This document shows positions 1-6,411 of a DNA stretch of 6,919 nt, piece by piece. The DNA is from an uncultured Clostridia bacterium (GTDB lineage Bacteria > Bacillota_A > Clostridia > Oscillospirales > Ruminococcaceae): NCBI GenBank assembly GCA_947169455.1, contig CAMVPV010000067.1, positions 1 through 6,919 on the forward strand, read 5' to 3'. A model generated the notes under the pieces. That model did no database searches. It was not told the origin of the DNA and saw only the letters and a list, made by a program, of their open reading frames with translations. The translations under genes were made by a program, and so were the position numbers. Position 1 is the stretch's first letter. Each line of letters opens with the position of its first letter.

Positions 1-124
1 TGTTGATTTGCAAGAGAGGGCGTCCCCCTGCCCCAAAATCCTTATGTTGTAGATAATGCATTTAATATAACAAAAAACTGCATAGTATCAGCATTTGTCG
101 GCATTTGATGATGAATTTTAATCA

Positions 125-148
125 TCACCCGTTGGGTGAAAAATTTTT
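125..148 (+). terminator. candidate Rho-independent terminator
   Basis: A perfect 6-bp stem (TCACCC, loop GTT, GGGTGA) spans 125-139 and is followed by five A and then five T (144-148). On the plus strand this could end a transcript entering from left of the window. The A-run between stem and T-run is atypical unless it pairs with T-rich sequence upstream of the stem. No gene in the window needs this terminator, so the call is tentative. Confidence 0.35.
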
Positions 149-228
149 AAGCAGAAAAACTCATTAAAAATCACAAAACAACCGCTGTTCTTTAGCCTTA
201 AAAACGTTTTGAACTTTGCGGAATCAGG

Positions 229-252
229 ATAAACATAAAACATTTTCCGATA
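229..252 (+). repeat. 24-bp direct repeat, left copy
   Basis: These 24 bases are identical to 6896-6919, the last bases of the window, and the match may extend beyond the edge. A nearby word at 290-306 also occurs in inverted orientation at 6869-6885. The two words together suggest that both places carry parts of one dispersed intergenic element with palindromic ends, of about 80-110 bp. The outer limits cannot be fixed from a single complete copy. Confidence 0.6.
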
Positions 253-289
253 GATACAGCTTTATGTTATATTTGATTTTATCGATAAA

Positions 290-306
290 TAATTGCCGAA
301 GTAATA
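290..306 (-). repeat. 17-bp inverted repeat partner of 6869-6885
   Basis: The reverse complement of this stretch (tattacttcggcaatta) is identical to 6869-6885. Imperfect similarity continues a few bases on both sides, through TATC and ATA words. In the left copy this word lies about 40 bp after the 229-252 repeat; in the right copy it lies directly before it and is inverted. This is what would be expected if the element has inverted terminal repeats. Confidence 0.55.
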
Positions 307-335
307 TATCACATTGATACTCAACAGTCAAGAGC

Positions 336-363
336 AAAAAACTGCGGAACAGTGAGCCGCTGT
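336..363 (-). terminator. probable Rho-independent terminator of the S41 peptidase gene
   Basis: On the minus strand ACAGCGG (357-363) pairs with CCGCAGT (341-347), with one A-A mismatch, around a 9-base loop. A run of six T follows (336-341). It lies about 33 bases after the stop codon of the peptidase gene and points the right way, so it probably closes the minus-strand transcription unit. The stem is moderate in strength. Confidence 0.6.
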
Positions 364-396
364 ATCCGACAATGGCAGGTGTCCTGCTATTTCGTG

Positions 397-2118
397 TCAG
401 TTCTGTGCTTCAAGATACTGCACTGCGTATCCCAGCTCGGTATCTTCATCATCAAAGAAGGAGAACATTTCAAGCGCCCTTTCCTTTGTCATCGGGATAG
501 TTACATCAAGAGGTATCCTGTTCTCCCTTGTATCGTCAGTGTCTATCATCGGTACGCCGTCTGCGGAAAGGCTCAGAAAAACGGGATATTCAACGAGGAT
601 ATTCTCCGTAAGATAGATATGTCCGCCGTTGTTCTGATGAACTCCGCCGCTCGATGTGATCCCCATAAGCGTCACGTTGCCGCATTCACCGAGAAATTCC
701 GCAAGCCCGTCACCCGCACTCACACAGCTGTCATTTACCAGAACAGCAACCGGGATATCCTTGTATCTTCCGTCCGGGAAAATATAAAGATCCTCTTTGA
801 TGTGATATCCGTTCTTATCCTCATATCCGAACGAGACCATGTGCCGCTTTTCATCGGTGAACAGAGATGCGAGCGCCCCTGCACAGCAGTCAGCACCGCC
901 GCCGTTATTGCGGAGATCAATCACGAGATGCTCCATGCCCTGCGCCCTGAGATCTTCTGTAAGCTCCGCATAGTATTCTGTCAGCGCGGGATAATATCCC
1001 TTTCTTACGGTGGCGATATAGTCCTGTGTTGTATCAAAACGTTCTCTCAGTACTTTCAGATAGCCGCATTTCTCATCGAGCATACAGGTATAGTTATGGC
1101 GGTAAACAGCATCAATGTCCTTTCTGTTGTGCAGACACGCAAATGCCCAATGCAGGCGGTTGGAATAATCATCTATCCTTCTGAGTTCTGCGGTCTGTAT
1201 GATGCCGTTATCGTCAATATATTCAACGCGGACGCTCTCTCCGCCCTTCCCCGCAAGGAAAAACGGACGGTATATATCCTCGTTGCTCTTTACGGGAAAT
1301 TCACATCCGGGATAGATGCATTCCACGCTGTCAATCGCTTCGTTTATGTCCTGACCGTCCCACGAAATTATCTGTGTGCCGTTATGTATGCCGAGCTTTT
1401 CAAGATCGCTCCCGGTATCGGCAAAATGAATATCCTCAGCATCACCCGGCTCGACAAGCACCGCGGCAACGCTGCCGTCATCCAGCCGGACGAGCGAAAG
1501 ACCGTAATCATTTCCCGCCAGATGCTGCGAGACGGTCTCTCTGATATCGTCGGACAGTATCACCGGAACATGGCTGTCATGGAAATTATACATCACCTCT
1601 GTGATGACTTCTGCGTATGCTGCTTCATCATTGTTCTTCTCAGCTTCTCCGACCTCCGGGAGATATTCTGTGAGAAGGGCATCATAGTCGATCTTTTTCC
1701 AGCTGCTGAGGCAGTATTCCTTTTCCATGGTACGGAGCATTTTCCCGAAGCTTTGCGTATAGCTGCACCGCGTGAAATTATGCACCATAGGATGATCTAT
1801 CGCATTTATAAGAAAACAGAGGCATACCGCAAATGCAGACAGCACCGACAGGACAGATCTTACTGCCGACATCTTTCCGTGCTTCAGCCGAAGCAGATAT
1901 ATCAGCGGCAGGAGTGACTCTATGTACAGGTATGCAAAGCTGCCTGCGGATATATATCCGTATGTCAAAAAATGAACGAGCGCAGCTGCAGCGGGCAGGA
2001 CGCTCATTATCCGGATGGCGGCATACTTCTCCTTTTTCATGAATACCGGACAAAGCACCGCAAGGAGAACGGTATATGCAAAAATGCACAGTGACATGAT
2101 GCTGTTGGGGGTCAGCAT
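397..2118 (-). CDS. membrane-anchored S41-family peptidase with PDZ-like domain
   Basis: The 573-residue protein starts with four predicted membrane helices (about 8-26, 35-54, 57-77, 86-106). Basic loops KKEKY and RLKHGK place the N-terminus and the large C-terminal part outside the cell. A PDZ-like stretch covers about 205-313 (GLSLV, then GIHNGTQIISWDG). The peptidase core follows, with DLRNNGGG at 401-408 and VSAGD with Ser467 where S41 enzymes carry the nucleophile. The Lys of the Ser-Lys dyad type (FGKG) is not visible: the equivalent stretch reads TSSGGVHQ. HDSHV at 180-184 recalls the Ser-His pair of tricorn-like S41 members, so a non-dyad mechanism or loss of activity is possible. 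The natural substrate is unknown. The start at 2118 has no good ribosome site; AAAGGA lies too far upstream, so the true start may be non-ATG or slightly different. It follows the HD-GYP gene by 80 bases and may be co-transcribed with it. Confidence 0.8.
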   Translation of the reverse strand: MLTPNSIMSLCIFAYTVLLAVLCPVFMKKEKYAAIRIMSVLPAAAALVHFLTYGYISAGSFAYLYIESLLPLIYLLRLKHGKMSAVRSVLSVLSAFAVCLCFLINAIDHPMVHNFTRCSYTQSFGKMLRTMEKEYCLSSWKKIDYDALLTEYLPEVGEAEKNNDEAAYAEVITEVMYNFHDSHVPVILSDDIRETVSQHLAGNDYGLSLVRLDDGSVAAVLVEPGDAEDIHFADTGSDLEKLGIHNGTQIISWDGQDINEAIDSVECIYPGCEFPVKSNEDIYRPFFLAGKGGESVRVEYIDDNGIIQTAELRRIDDYSNRLHWAFACLHNRKDIDAVYRHNYTCMLDEKCGYLKVLRERFDTTQDYIATVRKGYYPALTEYYAELTEDLRAQGMEHLVIDLRNNGGGADCCAGALASLFTDEKRHMVSFGYEDKNGYHIKEDLYIFPDGRYKDIPVAVLVNDSCVSAGDGLAEFLGECGNVTLMGITSSGGVHQNNGGHIYLTENILVEYPVFLSLSADGVPMIDTDDTRENRIPLDVTIPMTKERALEMFSFFDDEDTELGYAVQYLEAQN

Positions 2119-2198
2119 AGTCAGATAAAACAGATACAGATCTATCAGTCCTTTTCATGATGATTTTGCTGACAGGGCAGGGAACAGCGCTGTACGGA

Positions 2199-4118
2199 TC
2201 ATGAGCCCCCGTCATCCACGGCATCCGCTCTCTTCAGCAGACAGAATAATTCGCGGTACTGCTTCTTTCTTCCCTTATCCAAAAGGTATTCTATGTCCTG
2301 CCGCAGCAAAGGCTGCCTGAACAGATCGGGCAGGAATGGTGCATACCTTGTTCCGGCGCCCTCAGCGATCTCCTTTTCATATTCGGAAAATGTTTTTCCG
2401 CTGCTGTAGCTTCTGCCGACAGTATCCGTTGCGGCATCAAGACAGTCTGCTGCTGTGACGATATCGATGATCGTTTTGTACGGACTTCTGAATGTGTCAA
2501 ATCCGGAGGGATAGCCGCGTGAACAGTCATACCAGAGATGGTGTCCTTTTATGACATCCGTATAATCACGGGTCGATCTGTGCTCCATAGCGATTTTCGC
2601 ACCGGTGACAGGATGGCTTTTTATCATCATGAACTCATCATCCAGAAGCCTTCTCCCATACATAGAGATAGTATCGATGATGAACAGTTTTCCGATGTCA
2701 TGACAAAGTGCTGCATGATACGTATAATCGAGTATCCGCTCTTCCGCGGCTGTTACCTCTCCGGTATCATTGCAGCATGGAAAGCCGATAAACAATTCCG
2801 GGTGCGACTTCAGAAGATGTCTTGCCATACACTGCGCTAACTTCGCCACCATGCTGCAATGCACATAGGTCGGCGGATGGATGGCTGCAAAAACAGAAAG
2901 GCAGAAATCCTCCAGTGAAATGGCACCGGGTACCTCCTTGTAATACATGGGAAAATTCGTCAGCAATGTAACACATTTCAGATAAGTATTGCTCCGCTTG
3001 GGCAGCCGGAAAAGATATTGTATAACAGAATGTTCGATCTCATAATATCTTCTGTGATCATCCTCTGTCAGCTCAAGACCGGTCATCTTGGCGATACACA
3101 GATACAGGGACGGCGTATCCAGGTTGCTGTTTATACCTGTCAGCGAATAGTCTGTTCTGTCTCTGCTTTCAAACACCTTGTACAGATTGTCGCAGGCTTC
3201 TCTTGCCGGCTTTATCTTTGCAAGTACCGCTGCCATGTTCTGCAGATCCTTCATCTGCTCCACGTTCACTGAAGAAAGTATCTCCTCCCTGGTGCAATTC
3301 TCCAGAAAATATACTCCTTTTTCAGCAAAACGGTGTACCCGCTCCGCAATGGAACACGGAATATACGAATATGCAAGAAAGCCGCCGTAATAATAGATGC
3401 GGAACTCGTATGTCTCCCAGTCGTAATCCGAAAACTCTTCGCGGTAAAACGGATCGTTCAGGATGGATCCCGCTCTGTCCAGAATGGCAAGAGACTCCTC
3501 CCACCAGTCCAGCGGCATGGGGTACAGATTGTTCTCATACAGCAGTGCGCTCATCAGGGAATATTGCAGAGCAAACCCCTTCGCCTCATCGTTCAGGCGG
3601 ACAAAGACGTCCTTTGTCAGGTATTTTGCCAGTGCCTTTGCGTTTTCAATGGCAGCCTCCCGTATCTTGTCCGTTTCATCAGTGATATAGGGGGTCAGGG
3701 CGGAAACGAGAAAATAATCTCTCTTCACCTTTTTTGCCATTGAAATGACTTTGTCATTTTCATTCTCTCCCGCCTGTGCTATCTCGTTCTGTATCAGGAA
3801 GCTGCCCAACAGCTCTGCCATGTGGACATCCACCTCTTCAAATGAATCCTCCTGCACCAGAAGGTCAACGAGCTGCATCGCGGTTTCGCGGATAGGATCC
3901 GGCAGTACATTTTCGGAAGTGAAGATCGCTGCCACGGAATCGATCAGATCCCTGTTCTCGGCAGCCAGTTCTCCTATTCTGGAAAAATTTTCGATCAGTA
4001 TCTGACTGTAATCATCTGCGTTCCTGATCGAGTTCAGATCCGGAGTAGAAAGCACACGTATCTTTTTCATGTTTTCTACATATCTGTGAATTTGCCGCAT
4101 CCTGTCTTCACGTTCCAT
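2199..4118 (-). CDS. HD-GYP-type phosphohydrolase with long helical N-terminal region
   Basis: The 639-residue protein has no signal peptide or membrane helix and should be cytoplasmic. Residues 1 to about 410 form a mostly helical region I do not recognise. Residues from about 415 carry an HD-GYP-like domain: candidate metal ligands are His420, the HD pair His473-Asp474 in HDIGK, His502, His526-His527 and Asp558, and GYP is at 535-537. HD-GYP proteins usually hydrolyse cyclic di-GMP or related dinucleotides. The loop before GYP reads YDCSRGYP, where the classic family has a DG pair, so substrate preference is uncertain. No GGDEF or receiver domain is visible, so the N-terminal region probably senses or binds something unknown. 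The start is supported by GGAGGA at 4124-4129, five bases upstream. The gene lies 159 bases after dhaL and 80 bases before the peptidase gene. No convincing promoter of its own was found. Confidence 0.82.
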   Translation of the reverse strand: MEREDRMRQIHRYVENMKKIRVLSTPDLNSIRNADDYSQILIENFSRIGELAAENRDLIDSVAAIFTSENVLPDPIRETAMQLVDLLVQEDSFEEVDVHMAELLGSFLIQNEIAQAGENENDKVISMAKKVKRDYFLVSALTPYITDETDKIREAAIENAKALAKYLTKDVFVRLNDEAKGFALQYSLMSALLYENNLYPMPLDWWEESLAILDRAGSILNDPFYREEFSDYDWETYEFRIYYYGGFLAYSYIPCSIAERVHRFAEKGVYFLENCTREEILSSVNVEQMKDLQNMAAVLAKIKPAREACDNLYKVFESRDRTDYSLTGINSNLDTPSLYLCIAKMTGLELTEDDHRRYYEIEHSVIQYLFRLPKRSNTYLKCVTLLTNFPMYYKEVPGAISLEDFCLSVFAAIHPPTYVHCSMVAKLAQCMARHLLKSHPELFIGFPCCNDTGEVTAAEERILDYTYHAALCHDIGKLFIIDTISMYGRRLLDDEFMMIKSHPVTGAKIAMEHRSTRDYTDVIKGHHLWYDCSRGYPSGFDTFRSPYKTIIDIVTAADCLDAATDTVGRSYSSGKTFSEYEKEIAEGAGTRYAPFLPDLFRQPLLRQDIEYLLDKGRKKQYRELFCLLKRADAVDDGGS

Positions 4119-4155
4119 TTTACTCCTCCAATTGGTGGCTTTCGTATTTCAACCA

Positions 4156-4169
4156 CAGATCCTGATCTG
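4156..4169. promoter_or_regulatory. small palindrome upstream of the HD-GYP gene
   Basis: CAGATC and GATCTG face each other across two bases, about 40 bases upstream of the HD-GYP start. Its size and place fit an operator for a dimeric regulator, but 6-bp palindromes arise by chance and no promoter could be defined around it. Confidence 0.2.
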
Positions 4170-4215
4170 CCGGAGCAATATCTGATGATACTGTGCAGAG
4201 ATCAATGCCATTGAC

Positions 4216-4272
4216 TATACTGCGCGCTGCTGTAAAATGAACTTCGGGCATTTTGCAGCAGCGCGCAGTATA
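4216..4272. repeat. long inverted repeat with 24-bp arms after dhaL
   Basis: Arms 4216-4239 and 4249-4272 are complementary at 23 of 24 positions; position 4233/4255 is T opposite G on the plus strand. The spacer is nine bases. On the plus strand its centre reads CTTCGG, a stable tetraloop form, and the odd pair would be a tolerated U-G wobble; on the minus strand it is an A-C mismatch. The structure begins five bases after the dhaL stop codon, where a terminator would sit, but neither side has a T-run. It could be a 3' stabilising hairpin, a Rho-linked or processing site, a repeat-family member, or a protein-binding palindrome. Confidence 0.85.
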
Positions 4273-4277
4273 AAGAG

Positions 4278-4907
4278 TCAGATATCATCTGCGGCACATT
4301 TCGCAAGCGTTTCAAACAGGAGCCTTCCAACTTCCGCACCGCCGTCTATAAGACCGATGGATCTTTCACCGTAGTAAGCAGCACGTCCGTGGACAGCAGG
4401 CATATCGGCGGTTGCGGCAGAGCCCTTTGCGGCGGCTTCGGCAGCCGCGGCGAAAGCCGCCTTGTTTCCGGCACCGGAATTGTCACGCAATGCCTCCGCT
4501 GCCGGTACCAGGGAATCGAGTATCGTCTTTTCACCCGGTCTTGAGCCTGCTTTTTCCATTACTTTTCCGATGCCTGCCATGAGCGCATCGCTGAGGAGCG
4601 CGATATCTGCTTCATCGTGACCTTTCAGCGTCTTTGCCATCCCCATAAGGCACAGCGATGTTATCGTGCCGAGGGATGACGGCGCCGCTTCGTTGAACGC
4701 CTTGCCTGCACATACGAACAGCTTCCCGAGGTCGCTCTCGGAGGAGGCGTTCAGCGCAGCACTGGAAGCCGCGTAGCCGTCCGCCATGGATATACCGAGG
4801 TCGCCGTCTCCGTTGCGTTGATCGAGCTTTATCAGATCATCCCGCTGTTCTGCCATCGTTTCCGCGGCAGCGCTGAAAGCTTTTTTCAGTTTATCTGCAT
4901 TTATCAT
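4278..4907 (-). CDS. dhaL: dihydroxyacetone kinase-type subunit DhaL
   Basis: DhaL binds ADP/ATP through magnesium and passes phosphate to the ketose held on DhaK. The 209-residue product has the usual family length. Asp29, Asp34 and Asp36 in the LDQRNGDGDLG motif match the three metal-binding aspartates of the family. PGEKTILDSLVPA (124-136) and GRAAYYGERSIGLIDGGA (174-191) are further family blocks. The loop that in E. coli-type DhaL is rich in Gly-Ser (GGASGPLYG-like) here reads APSSLGTI (75-82), which suggests a divergent subfamily. The open frame extends upstream to 5012, inside dhaK, but the start at 4907 is preferred because GGGAGG lies nine bases before it and family similarity begins there. 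It follows dhaK by 31 bases in one operon. No DhaM follows, so whether the donor is ATP or a DhaM protein encoded elsewhere is open. Confidence 0.92.
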   Translation of the reverse strand: MINADKLKKAFSAAAETMAEQRDDLIKLDQRNGDGDLGISMADGYAASSAALNASSESDLGKLFVCAGKAFNEAAPSSLGTITSLCLMGMAKTLKGHDEADIALLSDALMAGIGKVMEKAGSRPGEKTILDSLVPAAEALRDNSGAGNKAAFAAAAEAAAKGSAATADMPAVHGRAAYYGERSIGLIDGGAEVGRLLFETLAKCAADDI

Positions 4908-4916
4908 GTTCGTCTG

Positions 4917-4922
4917 CCTCCC
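4917..4922 (-). promoter_or_regulatory. ribosome binding site fixing the dhaL start
   Basis: GGGAGG on the minus strand, nine bases before the ATG at 4907. It decides against the longer open frame that starts at 5012 within dhaK. Confidence 0.8.
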
Positions 4923-4938
4923 GTTATTATTTCGGATG

Positions 4939-5952
4939 TTAAACGATGTTCGAGTTTGTATAGAACGGAGAAGCCGCGGGCGCCCGCATAAGGGTTTCAA
5001 GCTCATCGTCAAGCTTCATTATCGTTACGGAAAGCCCCGCCATTTCCATTGATGTGGCATATTCTCCTATGTGCGGCAGCACAGGTGTTATGCCTTTTTC
5101 TGTAAGTATCTCATGTACGCGGCGGTAAACGATAAGAAGCTCTTCCTTCGGTGTGGCACCCAGACCGTTCACCATTACAGATACTCTGCTCCCTGAAGAT
5201 ACCGGCATATCGTCGAGTATCTTCTCTGTCACAAGATCAGCGATCTCGTCGGCGCTCATCATGTCACATACATCTATGCCCTGCTCGCCGTGGATGCCCA
5301 TTCCTATCTCTATCTTGTCATCTTCTATCGAAAATGTGGGAACGCCTACCTCCGGCACAACACACGGAGACAAAGCAACACCCATAGTGCGTATATTATC
5401 GAGTGCTTTCTGTACCTTTGCGGCTACCTCGTCAAGACCCAGACCCATGTCAGCCGCAGCGCCTGCAACCTTGAAAGCGTAGATCATTCCCGCTACTCCG
5501 CGGCGCTTATCAGCCTTATCCTTCGGCGCAGAAGCAACATCGTCACATACCAGGATCGTACGGGTCGGGATATCGTCCTCGATATCGACCTCCTCACACG
5601 CCATTTCCATATTCATCTTATCTCCGCCGTAATTGCCGAGCAGACACAAAACGCCGCTGCCTCTGCTGCAGGCACGGATAGTATCAGCCATTTTCTGTGC
5701 GGAGGGCGATGCGAACACGTTGCCGACGGTACAGCCGTCCAGCAGCCCCGAGCCGACATATCCGAGAAATACAGGAAGATGACCGCTGCCGCCGGCAGTA
5801 ACTATACCGACCTTGCCATCACGGGCAGGATATCCGGAAAGAAGGATGCGCTTATCGCCGTTATGGAATTTCAGACGGTCTCCGTATGCGGCAGCTATGC
5901 CTTCCATAGTCTCATTGACAAAATTTTCGGGAGAATTGATGATCTTTCTCAT
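4939..5952 (-). CDS. dhaK: dihydroxyacetone kinase-type subunit DhaK
   Basis: DhaK binds a short-chain ketose, classically dihydroxyacetone, as a hemiaminal on a histidine, and the ketose is phosphorylated with DhaL. The 337-residue product is close to the family length. GMGIHGEQG places the covalent histidine at His221. GGSGHLP (54-60) gives His58, and GNYGGDKMN gives Asp111, matching E. coli His56 and Asp109, so all three key residues are kept. This argues against a DhaQ-like regulator, which lacks the catalytic histidine. GGSGHLP in place of GGGSGHEP, and GGDKMN in place of TGDVMN, point to a divergent branch that may prefer another ketose such as erythrulose. The start at 5952 has GAAAGGA (5963-5969) ten bases upstream. 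The gene heads the operon behind a near-consensus promoter and a long leader. Confidence 0.93.
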   Translation of the reverse strand: MRKIINSPENFVNETMEGIAAAYGDRLKFHNGDKRILLSGYPARDGKVGIVTAGGSGHLPVFLGYVGSGLLDGCTVGNVFASPSAQKMADTIRACSRGSGVLCLLGNYGGDKMNMEMACEEVDIEDDIPTRTILVCDDVASAPKDKADKRRGVAGMIYAFKVAGAAADMGLGLDEVAAKVQKALDNIRTMGVALSPCVVPEVGVPTFSIEDDKIEIGMGIHGEQGIDVCDMMSADEIADLVTEKILDDMPVSSGSRVSVMVNGLGATPKEELLIVYRRVHEILTEKGITPVLPHIGEYATSMEMAGLSVTIMKLDDELETLMRAPAASPFYTNSNIV

Positions 5953-5983
5953 ATTATTGGTTTCCTTTCAATGTAAATGTTGG

Positions 5984-5998
5984 CCATTCATACATTTT
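5984..5998. repeat. 15-bp direct repeat in the dhaK leader, copy 1
   Basis: ccattcatacatttt here and ccattcatccatttt at 6093-6107 agree at 14 of 15 bases. They bracket a 94-bp GC-rich, stem-rich segment. Confidence 0.65.
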
Positions 5999-6092
5999 GG
6001 CGGGCAGCAGCCCCCCCGGTTTTACAGGGAAACTCCGCCGTCTGCGGGCGGCATGGATGCCTTGTCCTATACCGCGGTCAGAGTGCCCTTAT

Positions 6093-6107
6093 CCATTCAT
6101 CCATTTT
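6093..6107. repeat. 15-bp direct repeat in the dhaK leader, copy 2
   Basis: Partner of 5984-5998, with one mismatch. The segment between the copies (5999-6092) is much richer in GC than the flanks, so it could be an inserted unit, a duplication remnant, or a structured RNA domain between two protein- or RNA-binding sites. Confidence 0.65.
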
Positions 6108-6217
6108 CCGCTGTACACTTCTGCTGCGTGAATAGTGACGGAAAGGCGTGCTCCGGATATTCCCTGACCCTGCCGTTCCATCCGCTGATGCCTGTGAAAC
6201 AGTATCTCTTGTTTGAT

Positions 6218-6246
6218 ATTATAAAGCATAACGTGATAAAAGTCAA
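6218..6246 (-). promoter_or_regulatory. sigma-A-like promoter of the dhaKL operon
   Basis: On the minus strand TTGACT (6241-6246) and TATAAT (6218-6223) are separated by exactly 17 bases. The -10 is a full consensus match and the -35 matches five of six. Just upstream, ATATCCGG occurs twice (6248-6255, 6276-6283), and its reverse complement occurs in the leader (6153-6160); these could be regulator sites. Nothing closer to dhaK looks as good. Confidence 0.75.
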
Positions 6247-6335
6247 GATATCCGGAAAGGGAAAATGCAGGACAAATATCCGGCGGAGAACAGGATATAT
6301 CAGAGATCTGCCCCGGTTTTTTTCTTTTGTTCCGG

Positions 6336-6363
6336 TTGACATATTCTGTACTTTAATGATAAA
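6336..6363 (+). promoter_or_regulatory. probable promoter of the right-hand membrane protein gene
   Basis: A perfect -35 TTGACA (6336-6341) is followed after 16 bases by GATAAA (6358-6363), a four-of-six match to the -10. It lies about 65 bases before the start at 6427 and is divergent from the dhaK promoter, with roughly 90 bases between the two -35 boxes. Confidence 0.5.
6345..6354 (+). promoter_or_regulatory. 10-bp direct repeat across the promoter, possible operator
   Basis: TCTGTACTTT occurs here, between the -35 and -10, and again at 6369-6378, near the expected transcription start. The copies are 24 bases apart. Two identical words in these positions are a common layout for a repressor that binds as two units, but no regulator gene is in the window. 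A short inverted repeat TCCTG/CAGGA (6380-6384, 6391-6395) follows in the leader. Confidence 0.35.
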
Positions 6364-6411
6364 AATTATCTGTACTTTGTCCTGATCATGCAGGATAAAC
6401 AACAGACTTTC

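Larger units (their letters stand above)
1..396. other. AT-rich intergenic region at the left edge
   Basis: No gene is supported here. The three plus-strand frames entering from the left stop within the first 60 bases, and no open frame has a plausible start with a ribosome site. The stretch contains a small hairpin with a T-run (125-148), one copy of a repeat shared with the right end of the window (229-252 and 290-306), and the probable terminator of the peptidase gene (336-363). Base composition is clearly more AT-rich than in the neighbouring genes. An 11-base word (caaaaaactgc) occurs at 69-79 and 335-345, probably by chance. Confidence 0.7.
5953..6211 (-). other. long 5' leader of dhaKL, candidate cis-regulatory RNA
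   Basis: The promoter at 6218-6246 predicts transcription from about 6211, which leaves about 259 untranslated bases before dhaK. Local stems include GGGC/GCCC around 6002-6013, CCGCC/GGCGG at 6035-6039 and 6047-6051, and GGCA/TGCC at 6050-6061. The last two overlap and so exclude each other. A weaker AAATGT/ACATTT stem (5975-5980 with 5992-5997) lies just before the ribosome site. No T-run follows any stem, so control by early termination is not indicated. I could not match it to a riboswitch class from memory. An 8-codon open frame in the leader has only a weak ribosome site. Confidence 0.4.

Noticed and set aside
1..59. End of a coding region entering from the left edge
   Set aside because: All plus frames stop by base 59 and the short peptides are not recognisable; cannot be supported.
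352..1917. 521-codon open frame on the plus strand, antisense to the S41 gene
   Set aside because: It is in exact codon register with the real gene, where antisense stops only arise from TTA, CTA and TCA codons that this gene avoids. It has no ribosome site and no family-like motifs.
2119..2198. Terminator between the HD-GYP and S41 genes
   Set aside because: Only small palindromes such as CAGCGCTG were found, with no loop and no T-run.
4908..5012. Longer DhaL reading from an ATG at 5012 inside dhaK
   Set aside because: The extra 35 residues have no family similarity, and a strong GGGAGG serves the ATG at 4907.
5290..5976. 228-codon plus-strand frame over dhaK
   Set aside because: Same register effect opposite a well-supported gene; the product shows no recognisable domain.
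6078..6104. 8-codon leader peptide in the dhaK leader (MDEWIRAL)
   Set aside because: The ribosome site is weak and the peptide has no run of one amino acid that would suggest attenuation; too little support.
5813..6385. 190-codon plus-strand frame across the dhaK start and leader
   Set aside because: It begins inside dhaK on the opposite strand and runs through promoter elements with no ribosome site.
6097..6402. 101-codon minus-strand frame between the divergent promoters
   Set aside because: It spans the strong dhaK promoter, lacks a good ribosome site and has no coding-like composition.
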